Below the pieces are notes generated by a model that saw nothing but the letters and a program-made list of their open reading frames with translations, searched no databases and had not been told where the DNA came from. The translations under genes were made by a program, and so were the position numbers. Positions 33,636-47,792 of a stretch of 64,000 bases of DNA are shown piece by piece (the stretch's first letter is position 1; each line of letters opens with the position of its first letter). Source of the DNA: Liolophura sinensis (lineage: Eukaryota; Mollusca; Polyplacophora; Chitonida; Chitonidae); NCBI RefSeq assembly GCF_032854445.1, contig NC_088295.1, forward strand, positions 34,256,510 to 34,320,509, written 5' to 3'.

Positions 33636-36163
33636 ATTTCTGCATTGATCCTTAACATGCCCAAGCTTCTGGTAGTTCGGGATGCACAGGTCCGGCGGAC
33701 ACTATAAGGGCCAATGAGTATAAGCTGAGGCTAAGTGGTTCTGTAAAAACCTAAGAGGTAAGTATTTATCTGAACCGCACTGCCGTTTTGTTATATAACG
33801 ATGATATAACGAAGAGATATGATGATCCATTACGCCGTATCATTCACACGTTCCGCAATGTCAACTTGGGTGAATTCCAGTCATGCAAGAAACAGACACA
33901 AGAGTTCCATCCACCATAAGATGGATTTATCTCATGTACTCGAACAGTCCAACTCTAAAAAGTTAGAAACAACCCACTCGATTGAACCTACAACTATCGA
34001 TCAGACATCAAATCTAACAAAAAATTCCAACGGGAAAAACAGTGATTTACATCAGGTATATCATTGTCGATTTTTTGGTAATTTTATACATTAGGCAACT
34101 TCATATAATATTTACTAAGAAAAAAACAAACGTTTCATGTATCCTTTAAATTCAGCATGCTGCCATTTCCATGAGAACAAAGAAAAACATGAGTACACTG
34201 GCGTGACAAAGAAAATCTAGACAAGGTACAATAATAACAGGTTATACCAGGAAGTTAGAATCTTTAAAAAAAATCAAAAGTTGCAAAAAGTCAAGGCAAC
34301 AAAACGAACTTGTCACAACAGAAGAGTGAGATTATATGCCGGGACCGCACTGGAATGACCGAACCAGTATGGAACTGGCAATCAACCTCTGAATAAGGTC
34401 GGTCAGATGACAGAGCGCAAAACAAAATTTTTCATTTAACTACCCAAAACAAAAAGCAAGCGAACAGAAAAATAAATACATTGACGTCAACGTTGCGCTT
34501 CATCAAAACAATAAAAACCTCGTCTGCATATTTCAGCCTATTTCGTCACTGTGTCACCAACACGAGGATTACTTTAAGTACGGTAACTAAAACCTTGGCT
34601 AAGAAATGGACCAGTTAACCACAACATTTCCTGCACATATAGATGTCAGGATGGGGCAAGATCAAACCCGGGAGTGCCTCACTCGAAAGAACATCAAAAA
34701 CATCAGAATCCACAACTCAGAACAACCTCTAACTAAAACCCAGGAACTAGTTTGCATGTCAACACGGAAACACGTTGGAAACCCATTATCATGGGATCAT
34801 AACCGCTCAGACCATTCCCTGATCATCTTACACAGAAGGACATACAATACACATGTAATATGACTGTTACACCTCGTTAGCAATGTTGATACAACGGCAA
34901 TATTACCCTTAGAATCCATAAGTGAAACTCCACGGCCATCACGGGAAACAGAAATAAATGGACTGTGTGAAACCCCGGACAACATCCCCTTGTTACCCTT
35001 GGCTAAACGCTTCAACGATAGACACCTTGGAAGTCCGTGTAATAGCAAGTGAAAAAATACACTATTTACACTGACAATAGAGATATTAATTACATCTTAT
35101 CCTACCAAACAAACATATAAACATACCTACAAAACTACATATCGAGAACTTCAGAAAGTAAAACAGAAGTGAAAAGCTGGCTTACCACTCAGAAACGAAT
35201 GACACAGATCCAATTATAAGAAGATGACGTCTACCAATGTGGGATTACATAAGATGACGTAGCGTTCAATAGATTTTAAAGTTGAAACGGACGCAAAACT
35301 GATGAAGAAAAGTCTGTCCTATTGTCGTAACAAGAAAAGACAAAACTAGACCAAATCTATATACGTATCGATAAAGAGTCATATTTCAAGTTCCATTGAA
35401 AAATGTAAGTTTTTTATTTTTGTCATGTATTATAACCAACATATCGCAGTTCACAGTAAGCAAAAACGCGCGCGGAGGGAAATAGAATGGGTCGCCATGC
35501 TCTCAGTTTTAACCAGTCGTCTGATGTTAAGCGTTCCTAGTTCACCATTTCGCCATGTAGAAGTAGTGTTAAATCAGGTGTTTTTCTTTTGATTACGAGA
35601 TGGGCTTTTAAAACATATATCGAGCCTTCCACGCTATATGTTAACTCTACGCAGTGTTAAATATTGGATATTTAAATGTACACCAAAAACATTGCTACAA
35701 GCTATACGTACATACTTATTTCTACGTGCGCAGCAAGAGTCATTCGTTTCAGGATATCACTCTTTTAGCGATTAAAGTTTTAGAATATTTTCTCAATCTT
35801 AAAATACCTCTTAATTAGAACATATATATGTGACACTTTATGCATATGTTTTCACTTTAAAAATGTATGTTTTACAAAATTTTACAAAGCTGAAGGTTTA
35901 GAAAGCAATGCGATAAAAAGACTGACACCGTATCGGGCGAATCCGTGTGTATTTCTTCGAATCTGTCAAAATCAACTAGGTCTCTTCGCGACGTTAATGT
36001 GGTTTAATAGGATGTGGAGCTTTTAATATGTTATCACTTGCACTTTTGCCGCGACAAACTACATATACCCCATAATTTATCACTCCATTCCTTGCTCTTG
36101 CTCCCAACAGCCATTTCTGCTCAGACTTTTGCATACTCTTTACAACGCATGAGGCGGTGTAGA
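33636..36163. other. Intergenic, no gene seen
   Basis: AT-rich sequence with unsupported short open frames on both strands. A small CG-rich patch (CGCGCGCGG near 35467) has no recognised gene next to it. Confidence 0.4.
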
Positions 36164-36441
36164 GGCCTCCATGGCCGAGGTGGTTCGCACGCTGACGCAG
36201 GAGCCTTTCACCAATGCAGCCGCTGTGAGCGAGTTCAAGTCCAGCTCATGCTGGCTTCCTCTCCGTTCGAACGAGAGGAAGGTCTTCCAGCAACCTGCGG
36301 ATGGTTATGGGTTCCCCCGGAGTTGGCCCGGGGGTTCCCCCGAACTCTGCCTGGTTTCCTTCCACCATGTTGGCCACCGTCGTATACGTGAAATATTCTT
36401 GAGTATGTCGTAAAACACCAATCAAATAATTAAATAAATAA
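36164..36441 (+). repeat. SINE family A, full length
   Basis: Head GAGGCCTCCATGGCCGAGGT, GCAGGAGCCTTTCACCAATG, B-box region GAGTTCAAGTCCAGC, body with a duplicated CCCGG-rich stretch, and tail TGAAATATTCTTGAGTATGT, CACCAATCAAAT and AATAAAT. It lies 1.5 kb upstream of the sulfotransferase first exon. Confidence 0.9.
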
Positions 36442-37989
36442 ACACAACGCTTGAGCCAAGTCTACGCTCGCTTTACATGACTGCCACCATTTGAAAAGTT
36501 TGACCTTTGGAGTCAACAAACGAAGGCTTGTTTAAACATAGCATTATCACTATAGCGCGGGCCTGTGAAATCAACATTCATCAGTAATTGTGTCAGGTGT
36601 CCGTTAGAATACTGTTATTTAGAAGAAAAGAACACATGTGTATCAAGTATTAATAGAAACAAAGGCTAAGACAGAGGTTTTCTTGTTTCTGACATCACTG
36701 GCTGTCTGTTGATGACGGGCAGTCCCTCTCCCAATTTTGGAAAGTCGAGAGTTAAGCTTTTGAGAGCACCGGGAAAACTTCAGGAATGATTGTCGACATG
36801 CAGCTTTGATTACGTTCGCGTGTCGTTGAATTCTACAACCTTTAAACTGAATATCTGGTTAAACAGTAGTGTTGTCATATCAAACGGTAATATTTGTCTG
36901 AAGGACGGTTATGCTACCACCTGATGTAGGCATAAAGTGAACTTTTGTTGCCACCAGTTACAGTTCTTGAACTTCATCACACCTGATCACTACTGATCGC
37001 ATCTGATTGCTAAGATTACCGCTGATCACCCTTCTGTGTACCGGTTTGTACATTGTAACCTACCTCCAGTGTGATAGTGCAGAAAGCGTTATCAATGACG
37101 GGGTAATAAAGGCATATGTGAGTTTACACGATTCAAACGGCCGTTTATCGTCTACTCTGGCTCATCAGCTTGACCTCAGTGACCTCTTCATTGTGCAAGA
37201 TTATTAATGTCTAACTAGTCTCAACCTGATATCAGACGAATATTTTTTATTGATATGGCCATCACACCGATCTGATTCTCGAACGTAATTTCTGAGTGTA
37301 TCAGTGTTCATTTCTCGATGTAGAAATAACACCAATCAAGTAAATTTGGGCCCCATATGTTGAGCCACACGTTCAAATGTTGCCCGACCGCAGATGGGAA
37401 TAAATGTACAAAGCCGGCGTTGTCCTGCATTAACGACCGCATGAAATGTGTGATGCAGGCGTCACCCTATAACACCGTGAAAAGGGTGATCTGAGCGAAT
37501 GATCGAGGAATCACACCCGAGACATTGCATGCATCACACCAAGTGTCGAGCTTATGAGCAGTCTGGACTAAAGTCAAATGTGGGGCTATATCGTGTCTTA
37601 CGGCTGCTGAGAAAAGTAAGTGATAAAGCAAACCCTTCAAGGCGAAACGACGGGTTCGTGTTTCCAGGGCCGGAAAATCCGACCAGGGTACACAGACCGC
37701 ACAGCCAGTTCGCGCTGGTTGAGGGGGAAGTGCTACATACAGTTACGAGTCGCGGAGATGCGGAGTGTGTCGTTGTAGTCTCGATCTGATTGTCTCACAG
37801 ATACAAAGTCTGGACGCTCTGGAAGCCCAGCTGCCTGCTGAGTGGTCCGTAGGTACAGTACGTCACCCTGACAACAGGGAACCACGGGATGGCAGTCGGG
37901 TAGTGTGGAGGAAAGGGCCAGTAATGGGCGGAGATCGGGTAGAAAGAACAGAGCGGGAGATGCGGCAGGGCAAGCCGAGTCGACTCAAA

Positions 37990-40900
37990 ATGAAAGGCTG
38001 TGCTCGTGTTCTCTTCTTGGCGCTTTTGGCATCAACTTTCCTGGTCGGCCTCGTCCTGTACTCGGCCTCAAGCGAAGGTTAGTCTGTTGGTGGCTTCACA
38101 TGTCTGGATTGTATTTCAGCGGTTGGCATATACTGTATGGTCGTCTAGAGGGCTAGCCTACATCCCGTGGCCTCACGGCCAGGACACATAATTATAGATC
38201 GACCCACCTAACTCAGCCAAAATCCGGAAACACCACATCCGATAGCCTTCCTGTCCCTAAAACACGGAAATCCCATATCTAATTGCGGCTTATCATATTT
38301 AGCTTGACAAAATCAGTAGGGTTTTATCGCGTGAAAAAATATTGATGATGCGCTAACTTCCGATATTGTGTGCGACATATTGGACGTCAACAGAAATTCA
38401 TCATTTACAGGGAATGATAAAATTACCAATCAGTAAACGCCTGTAATGTCTGTTAGCATAATTATTGTTGTTCTTCGTTCGCGTCTGATTCTAACCCTTA
38501 ATTGATATATGTAATGTCATACATGGGTTTATTTGTGTCCTACTGGTAAAGCGGCAGATTTATTCATTCGTCTGATTGATTATACTTGAGAAATTTGGGT
38601 AGGTGGATCACCACCATTTCTGTATCGTCTTCATTAGGAAGACTTAATACAGATGAAGCATTGATTTTGTTCATTAAAAGGCTGGGTGCTAAAGTATTAT
38701 CGCATTCCCACGCAGTTGGCTTTATCTATACACGCACAGTTCACCCAAGTCACTCTGACTTTATTTCGTACAAGCTGTGTTTAGATAATCGAACCCCTTA
38801 ACTTCCACATCTCTGCTGGTATGTGAGCTTGTACTGTATATGACCTGGCTATCTGGATTTAACGAATCGGTAATATCAGATGTACGTACGTGTGTGGAGA
38901 GCGGTTTTCTTAGACGTGTAAACACTCGCAATGTACCACAGTATCACGCCTTCGCTGTTATCATACCAACAACTCGTGATAATCGAGCCATATGTAATGT
39001 CCCAGATCACACTGTATCCGAGAGCAATTAGCAGCGTATGGGCTGTAGCCTGTAAAGGAAAACCTGTATGCCTTACGTTACAAGATTAACTGTGACAAAA
39101 ACAGCATGCACAAGTCACGCAAAAGGGCAACCGAAGCGTGGCATAAATCTCCCTCACTGTAAATAGCTTACACGAAAATGGAATAAGTGAAACAAGGATA
39201 GATGTGATAATACGAATAGCGTATGTTGTACTAAAGTATTACATAATGAAATATCTATAAATAGGCTAAAATACTTTTCTCTCTGTAGTGCTTTACTTCG
39301 TTTCATTTAAAATCATAATTTAGGCATTGAGTTGAACGCGTGTCCAAACCTGTCAAGAATTCTCATTTGAATTAATTTTTGGAAGATTGATTTCTAGTGG
39401 GCCATATACACCTTGTGATGACCCCATTTTGGGGAACATAAAGGTCCATGGGTCAAATGTCTACCAAGTCTTAGATTATATCGTTGATCATCCGTATTAA
39501 TTACCCTGTGTTGGTAGCTAATCTACAGGAAAGGTCATGTAACATTGATTATATAGCGGAAAGGCACACGAGTTCCTATAGTGTAACATATTCCACCCAG
39601 CAGAAGCGTGTTCTGTTGGGAAATCAGAAATGGACCAGATCTCCGTCGGTTTTGAGTAGTTATGAAAGCATACATATCTCAAGTGTTGAGTGCCAAAATC
39701 ACATGCCTATAATGGATGTATTTCAGATAAGAAATGAAAACTAATATGCAGTGTTACAAAGGTAGCGGGTGTGTATTTAAAGGCCAGTAAACCCTAGGGA
39801 TGATATTGCATTTGTGGAATCCTAAATGCTGTTATGGAACCTGTAAATGTTAATGCTTCTGATACGGTAAACGAATAATTAACCATATAGTATATTAAGA
39901 GTTAAAAAATGAAAATCTGAAAAATTTTAAGGGCGAACCCATGCTCTACATCATACATATGGTTGCAATACCGCCAAGGTGGTGTTATCATTCTTTCGAA
40001 TCCATGTATAACGGTGGCCGTTAGATTTTTATTTTTTTTGTTTTTCATTCTGTGGGTCTAGAGTTGAGAATCGCCAGAGGCCCATTATAGAGACATGAAA
40101 AATTGTGAAGAAATTGCCGCAAGTAATTTCACCCAAGTACGACGTGTCAGTGCACTTAACGAGGTAGACCGTGTGTTATGGTCAAATATTAGCTTCTTTT
40201 CGTGATGTTTTCTTCATTGTTTTTTTTTTTTGGGATTTACATGTTATGATTCTGCACTGAATAAAAATTTTAATTATTTTTGGAGTCGTGCTTTCATTTA
40301 TTATTCGTTTAGCTTAGTAACGAAAGGTTGCGCTATTTTGAGGATCGTGACGGTAAATGTCACATAGCACATGTCACATGCCATTTGACCTTGAACCCAG
40401 TGCTGCAGATGAGAAATTAAAAGATGAAAAATTAAAATAGTGTACTGAATACGCATGACGATTTGTGTGTACGCCTACATTCCTGAAAGCTATAGCGCAC
40501 AGTCCTGTCATAATCGAAAGTAGATCTCCAAAGTAGTTTAGGCGCGCGACGCTCTCCACGACGTGTTAGTTTTCAGAAACTGAAATTTACAGCAAAGGCT
40601 CATGTAGCACAACCCACAGTCGTGGAGAATGGCTACTGTGATATTTGTATTTGTGATATTCTCTAGTGTTTGTCATGAAGTGTAGTGTTTCCCATTTCGC
40701 CCCCAATGTATGGTTTTAATTCTACCCCGATTGTCAGTTATTTGTGCTTTGTTAAAGTGTCATCGAGGGTCAGGTTTCCAAGGTGTGCATGTATCGGAGA
40801 TTTCTGTGGAGAGATGCAAAGAAATACAACGATCACGAGAACAGCTAGTGTTCAAATACACTTTAGATTTATACCATATACTGCAAGTAAATAAAGCATA

Positions 40901-43900
40901 AATACATTGTCATCTACTGTAGGCCTACATTTGGATTTAGCATAACAAGTGTTTCATGTTTTGATTCCACAAGAGCAGTTGTTCTTGTATACCACCATAC
41001 AATGAAATAATACTGCAACCCCTGCTATCAAAACAAAATGAAAAGGTACAGTTGTTAGTGAGTTATTTATAAAGGTTGAGGTGTAATATATGAATGTACG
41101 CCTATGAGCGTGATTCAGATTCATTCCTCGTGAGGAAGAGCTGAAATAATTAATTTATTCTGGAATGTTATGACAAGTCGTAGTAATTCTTGGCAATCTG
41201 ACCTGTACATACATATACTTGTAGTATTATATGTAACTACAACAATATCTGTAGTGGTAGATCTATGTAGGCCAATACATGTATGCCTCCATTTTCTCAA
41301 CTCCTTCACTCAATCAACTTCACACTTTCCAGTTGTATTGGTGGGGACCCAAAATAGTGAAGTGTTGAGTATTTTCCAAAAATGTGTAATGCGGTAAAGT
41401 AGGAAGTAGGGAGTACCGCACTACCTCTGAAAATAATTTTATTGATGAATGCTGGTTGCATAGGCCCACACGAGGATGTTATGCCAGTTACGGTATGCTT
41501 AAACACGCCTACCTCGTATGTGGCAAGGTCTTGCAGCAACCTGTGGATGGTCGCGCGTCTCCCTCCGGGCTCTGCCGGGTTTCCTCCCACCATATTGCTG
41601 GCCGCCGTCGATTCTTGAGTACGGCGTAAAACATCAATCAAATAAATAAATAAGATTAAACAAGTCTACACTCGTCAAAAAGGCTCCAAAGGTCAAACTT
41701 GTCAAGTGATGGCATTGATGTAAATCAAGCATAGACTTGCTGCAGGTGAGTTATAAGGAGTATAGTTTTCGTATGGTTTTCGTTGAGTTTATACTGTATT
41801 TCCACGCGGCGGTACATTAGCCGTGCTCCTCGGAATGCCTTGGGGCTACATTTTGGCAGATCTGTGTGAATAAGGCACCGGTAGAATACAGACGGGGTAC
41901 AGTGTCGTCATGTTATCCTAGACATTTCCTATACTGACATATGCGACCACTCCACACTCTGCCAGCCTTTTCAGCTTACCGTAAATTCCGTAAAAACTAG
42001 CTCTCTCAACCACGCCATCTCTTATAGCGTGATTAATATAACATTCTACATCATCAAATGGACGGACGCTATAGGCACAGTAGTCACAGGCCAATGTTAT
42101 TCATTTGTTTATCTCGGAGATGAGACAATATCCTAATATCCACTCTATTAGGGATATGTATAGAACGCAGGTCATTACATGACGGCGGTCTGGGCTTTTA
42201 CCAGCAATTCTGTAAGCTGTCCTTCAGTTGTTCCATCCTGAAGCTGTCATTGATTCTTCTAGACTATCGGGAACAAAAGCTTTAGATTGCAATAACATAA
42301 ACGTGAACATGTGGCTATAACATCTAAAAAAATGACTCTCCTTATACTTCGACTAAGGGTTTAGCTTTATTGATATTTTTTCAGCTTATTACAAACAAGT
42401 TCCTTTTTTCGGGAATTTTGCCAATTTCATTAGGTATAGTTATTGAATTGCAAACTGACCGCGGTAAATGAGTGATGTATGAAGATCTTCGGCCTCAAGT
42501 TTGTATTTTCTATACACACTATCAGTGTCGCCATTATTATTATTATTATTATTATATATAACTAATCTCCGTTAGTTGATCATGTAAACAAGCTTGATAG
42601 TCCAGGTTCGTTATTTTCACTCTTAGTTGACTGTATGTTACCTGTTTTATGACGGTTTTGTTTGTTTAAAAATGACATTTACTGATACTCTTTCATTACA
42701 CTGCTAAAATTTAATACTCTCTCTCTCCCCTCTCAATTATAGCTAGAGTGCTGAATGTAGTGATCTGCGTGCGACCGTACATAGTCTGAATTGATTGTAG
42801 CTACCATCCCTCACATGTCTTCAACAAGTGTCGCCATGGTAATCACAGTCAAATTGGTCTATACGATTCATTTTTGGTTTACAGGTCCAATTATATGTGT
42901 TATATATGATTTGTTTTCAAAACGAATTTTTGGAGTATAAGTAGTATTTTCTTGATGTGCTCAGCAGACACAGATCGGTTTTCAAATACTTTCGCGGACC
43001 GTGTAATGAGAAAGTCTTGAGTGGTAACGTAAGAATGCTTATTTATTACAAGTCGTGAAACCATCGGACGAGCGGATGGAAATAGAAGGCAATTTGTTCG
43101 GGAGAAACTCACAACAGTAGTTCGTATATCAGGGTTTGAGTGATGGTAGTAGTTTTGGGGATTCATCAAAAATTACGTCGAATTGACAGAAGAGCGGACA
43201 GGTGCATTGCACTAACGTACTAGCAAAGTAGCTAAACCTCCACTTTGCTCTAAGATCAAAGACACTTCGCTGCATTCAAGAATTGTTCGTGTGTGCCAGT
43301 TTTCCCCCTGATACCTTAACCCTGTCAGACGGGAATGGTCTTGATTATCTGTGAAGCACGCGATTAGGTTAGTTTAGAATTACTTCATATTTGTTTACAT
43401 CATAAATAAATATGCAGTAATTCGTTTGTGGTTCAGTAGGTGGATCACGAGAAAGTCATAACGGTTAGCAACTGTAAAACGACGCTGGCGTGGGCGTATT
43501 TCAACATGTATGTTGGGCACCACTGTCAAAGCCTTAAATCTAGCGACACATATTAGGCCAGGATTGTGGTAAACAATAAAATACCTCAATCGTTAAATGT
43601 GTCCTCATATGCTGTATGTTCATGCTACAAGAGTTTTTTAGAAAGACTTCGGGAGGCCTGCTATACATGTTATGTACAGCAGTGCTGTCGTAATCAATGT
43701 TAATAGTCCAAATGACGCCCGGAAAATTAAACGTGAATATGGTCTAAATATACCCAGCTTTACAAAAGATTAGATTTCCTCAATTAATCTCTTGCCATTC
43801 AAATCCGTGTGATGTAATTTTATTTTTGAAATTCTGACAACAGAGACGAAGGTGATCCCAACATTCTGAAACATAATTCACCATCCAAGACCATCCTTTT

Positions 43901-46900
43901 TCAGGCCTATGTTTACAGCTTTATAATATTTGATTTAAATAATGGTGGCGAGCTTGGGGCTTCAACAAATGCATGGAGGTAGCATTTTCTGGTTTCCCTT
44001 ATTCTAGTCTCCCTCATAGATGTGCTCCGTTTCCTCCAAGCACATACAGGACTGCTGTCGTAGTCGTAAACCACGGCATGAGGCCCGGGTTAAATAACTG
44101 CCTTGATTTAACTGGGATTAACTAGATTAGCCCCGCTTGTCATTGTCCGTGGTCCCTTTGTGACAATATAGGCGGTCTCCGACGCTCGTGTGGCCGTTTA
44201 TGAATGCTAACGGTCGTTGACAACCTATGGTATATAAGTAAAAAAAATGCTTGAATAGAGCATATTGGCACACCTGATGAGACTGAAAATCCACAGCCTA
44301 CCAACTGGAAAAGTGCAGACTAAAAGGACAGGTGATATCTGTGATTTCAGACACCCTAGTTTCATATCCTGGTTGGTAAGGTAAGGGTAGTAACTGGAGT
44401 TCCGGATTCAGGAGGTGCTTTTCTCGAAGACCATAATTCCGGATGCTTTGCCCATCTGATACGCATGCGGTCTGTCCATTTATGCACCATATGTTCAGAT
44501 GTAAGCTTCCTCTACAAGCTGTATCTGGTTATATATAAACACTGGTACAATCACGTCTACATTCTCTGCACATCCGGCGAAATTATGTCATTTCTCAGTT
44601 TTACACATTCCACAGAGGATTACATAATTGTTCATTGCACGGAACATTCTTCACATATTCGCTCACATAGGTATTAAATGGAAATTCCGATAGAAAACCA
44701 TGGCAGATGTATACGTCTCCGTAGCTTGGCATTAGAGTTGTACGCTGTATATACATGTAGTCTGAGTATCTGAAGTCAAAGATCAGTAAAGTTGATGCAG
44801 AGAGACTCGGACGTATGGAATTGAAATTTGTCAGTAATTTTTACTGCTTTTACGCGTATAGTTACTCCGGTTTCAACCCTGAAATAGAGGATTCTGTTCA
44901 GGTGTATGAGGAACATATCGTCTGAAAGAACACACTTTGTTGTCCAATTATAGAGTGAACTAAGTTTTCCGTCCTGCTCGTATAATTTAATTTGACGTGA
45001 AACGGCCTGACAAATAGTTTAATCATGTTCAAGACTTTTTACATCTTGCCACCAGAAAGATTGAACCTCCACTGTGACTTCGTTGTGATGTTGGACATCG
45101 CGAAGTTAATAAAATAAAAATCGACTGTAGGCGCCTTTCAATTTCATGCGTTTTAGTTACTTTGAAAAGTTAATGAACTTTGGCAAGGGTAGATATCACA
45201 CTACGGCGTTTAAATCTTTATTGTGAGAGCCACAAAGATGGCAAAACTTGTAGAAAATGGTATGCTTTCCCGTATCCGCTGCAAATTGCCGCATCACGCA
45301 GGGAGTGTGGCTTGGCGCAGCTGTGATAGCCGCCAGCAAGGTCTACAACTAGTGGAACTTTTCCTTGTTTGTGGTTTAAGATATACTAAAATGTAATTTT
45401 GACGGATTTATCCATCTTTTCACTTCGCTTAAGGTCCCACGATCTTCACTTTTTTTTCATAATAGTGGTGATTTACCTTGTGGAGCACCCGTCTTTCCGC
45501 ATCCTTTAAAACTGATGGTGCAAGATGTCTACATGTATATAGAAAGACGCGCGTTCATCGGGTTTATTCAAGCGTATATGTGGTGTGAAAACGTTGACAG
45601 TAAAGATCACACTCAGTCACGTAACCAGTTTCCGCCTGGCTCTTGCTGACTCAGTTACAGCTGTACGGCAGGCGGTTTCACAGGTTCATGGTATGATGAG
45701 GTAACATTTTGTCCAGGTTTCTGCCAACAATACAACTGATTGTCGCCTTGCAGGTAGAAATTTATAGCATAGGCCCACGGCGTATGATATACTTGTTACA
45801 TGAAATAAGTTAATAAATACATCATTTTGAGATCTTTCACTCGCTGAAGTAAGATCATTTATTCCATTAACAATAATTAACACCGTTTTCTCCCTAAACG
45901 GTCATGTCACTGATGAAATTTTGAGGGGGAAATATATTATAGTTGACTATAACCGTAATGATAAATTACTGTTTCTGTTTTCGTCGTTTGCAGACACCGG
46001 CTTGTACTCCCATACCAAACCTTCAATGACACCGACAAATGTTCAACTGCCACGCCCACATTTCATGCTGGAAGAGTCCCACGTATCGTCTGTCGCCATC
46101 TTTGTTCATCCTACGGCAGAAGAACCGAAGCTGTATCTCCCGGCCGGTCCAACTAAAATGTCTGCGACAAAGACCAAAAAGAAAGCCTCTAAGGTTTTGA
46201 TCGTGGCTTACTTTCGGTCAGGATCTACCTACTTCTCCGAGATGTTCAATTTTAACAGCCAGGTGTTCTATATGTTTGAACCTCTTGTATACGCTCTCCT
46301 GCCAGCAAATAAGACATTGACCATGCTGAATGGCAAGACAAGGTAAATTCTAGAACTTGTCAGAGAGAAAATATTCAATTAAGACTTCATAGATCTATAG
46401 AAAGATAATATCCTGCAGCCTAAAATTGTCTCAAGCTCGTCCGTTTGCATACCTAGATGGTTTGAACAGACAGATTACTTGTTCTCGTCTTTTATTCATG
46501 TGAGGCTCTGTCCGGTTTCCTCCCACCATAATCCTAACCGCCGTCGTATAAGTGAAATAGTCTTGAGTACGGCGTAAAACACCAGTCAAATAAATAAATA
46601 AATATCCATTCCACTTAGACCGCCGTCATGTCTGAGAAGCCATTATCAGCTTAAGGCTCGGCCAATATAATAAAAGCCTCTCTCTTAGAGTAAAATTAAG
46701 TAAGTAATTCACAAAATGACGTAATTACGACTATAGAAAGATTTATGGCTGTCGAGAGGTGGATTGATTAAAACTTGGAGTGCCACATTTCCAAATGTAT
46801 TTCTTTACACAATCTGTCTGGAGCACAATTTTTTTTCCCTTTTTTTTGATTTGGGAAGTCAAGTTGGATCTGCCATTATCATAAAAAGAATGTCCAGATC

Positions 46901-47792
46901 TTTTAGAAGAACTTGACGTATATCTTGTGACTATTGTTATAGGTAATCCTGCTCTGATCCTGTTTTGATCCATTTTCGATCCATTTTCAGCACTGTGGGG
47001 AAAATGATGAAGACGACGTACGTCCTCAAACTCCTGGATGACATTTTCAACTGTCGGCTGCAAGCTCTGCCAGTATGGTATCTTCAGCACCCATTCCTCA
47101 CCAAATCTCTGCGATTCTCGCGGTATTTACGGTGTATTCAGCCTGTGGGTAGACGACCGCGTCACACACTTCGCTATTGTATTCAGGGGCTGATACAAAT
47201 GTGTAAGGCGTCCCCTATGCGGACCATCAAAGTGATCCGACTGGGAATTACTATGGGAGCCATGCGGAAATTACAGCTGACAAACCCAGACCTGAAGTTC
47301 ATCCAGTTGGTACGTGACCCCCGGGGGAGCCTGTTGTCTCAGTTTGACGCCACACCCCCGGAGACCGCTTACATTGCTTTTAAACGAATTGTTGGTTTTT
47401 GTGATAAAATGGAAAGAGATCTCCAGGAAGTTAAGAAGCTTCGCAATTCCAGTGACATTGAAATTCTGACCGTGAACTATGAAGACATGGCGGAAAACCC
47501 GAGGACGGCTGTATCGGCGGTTTATTCCTTCCTAGGGTTACCTTTACCGGGTCGGGTCATTTCCGGTATCAATCACCGTTCATCAGCCAATCGCCATGAC
47601 GATAAGTTTGGCACCGTCAGAGAGAATTCCACACAAACAGCATATGCCTGGAAGAAGAAAATCAAATTTGATATAGTGCGGACGGTAGACACATATTGCT
47701 CTCACTGGTATCCACAGCTGGGCTACCTTCCCATAACATCCAGAAAAGAGTTACTAGATGAGACTAACAAACACAGACTACCAAGGAGATGA
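37990..47792 (+). CDS. Golgi carbohydrate 6-O-sulfotransferase (CHST1/3-like), 3 exons
   Basis: Transfers sulfate from PAPS to sugar 6-hydroxyls of glycans in the Golgi. Exons: 37990-38077, 45994-46342, 46991-47792; phases join exactly (1, then 2) and give 412 aa, close to the usual family length. Exon 1 encodes the cytosolic start and membrane anchor (VLFLALLASTFLVGLVLY, about residues 7-24), a type II topology. Exon 2 carries the 5'-phosphosulfate-binding loop (YFRSGSTYFSEMF). Exon 3 carries the 3'-phosphate site (VRDPRGSLLSQFD) and the C-terminal half. The start MKGC places the anchor near the N-terminus. In-frame upstream ATGs at 37765 and 37924 would lengthen the tail. Exon 1 is inferred from the anchor and phase across a 7.9-kb intron; exons 2-3 are firm. 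The substrate cannot be told from sequence. Confidence 0.82.
41513..41653 (+). repeat. SINE family A, 5'-truncated (sulfotransferase intron 1)
   Basis: Body GTCTTGCAGCAACCTGTGGA, TTTCCTCCCACCATATTGCT, then an internal loss of the AAGTGAAATA part, ATTCTTGAGTACGGCGTAAA and an AATAAAT tail. Confidence 0.8.
42532..42556 (+). repeat. ATT microsatellite
   Basis: Eight ATT units in a row followed by a short TA run, inside sulfotransferase intron 1. Confidence 0.85.
46499..46602 (+). repeat. SINE family A, 3' part (sulfotransferase intron 2)
   Basis: Begins GTGAGGCTCTGTCCGGTTTC, then CCACCATAATCC, GTATAAGTGAAATAGTCTTG, AACACCAGTCAAAT and an AATAAAT tail. Confidence 0.8.

Larger units (their letters stand above)
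38078..45993 (+). other. Sulfotransferase intron 1 (7.9 kb)
   Basis: It runs from GTTAGT to TTTGCAG. It contains a SINE A copy at 41513-41653 and an ATT microsatellite at 42532-42556. I recognise no other exon or RNA gene in it. Confidence 0.6.

Noticed and set aside
34797-35048. Minus-strand 83-aa frame with GNKGMLSGVSHSPFIS
   Set aside because: I could not tie it to any family or splice structure, and chance open frames of this length are common here.
37007-37207. Possible secreted 66-aa protein with a signal peptide
   Set aside because: The frame begins at TTG, not ATG, with no splice or homology support.
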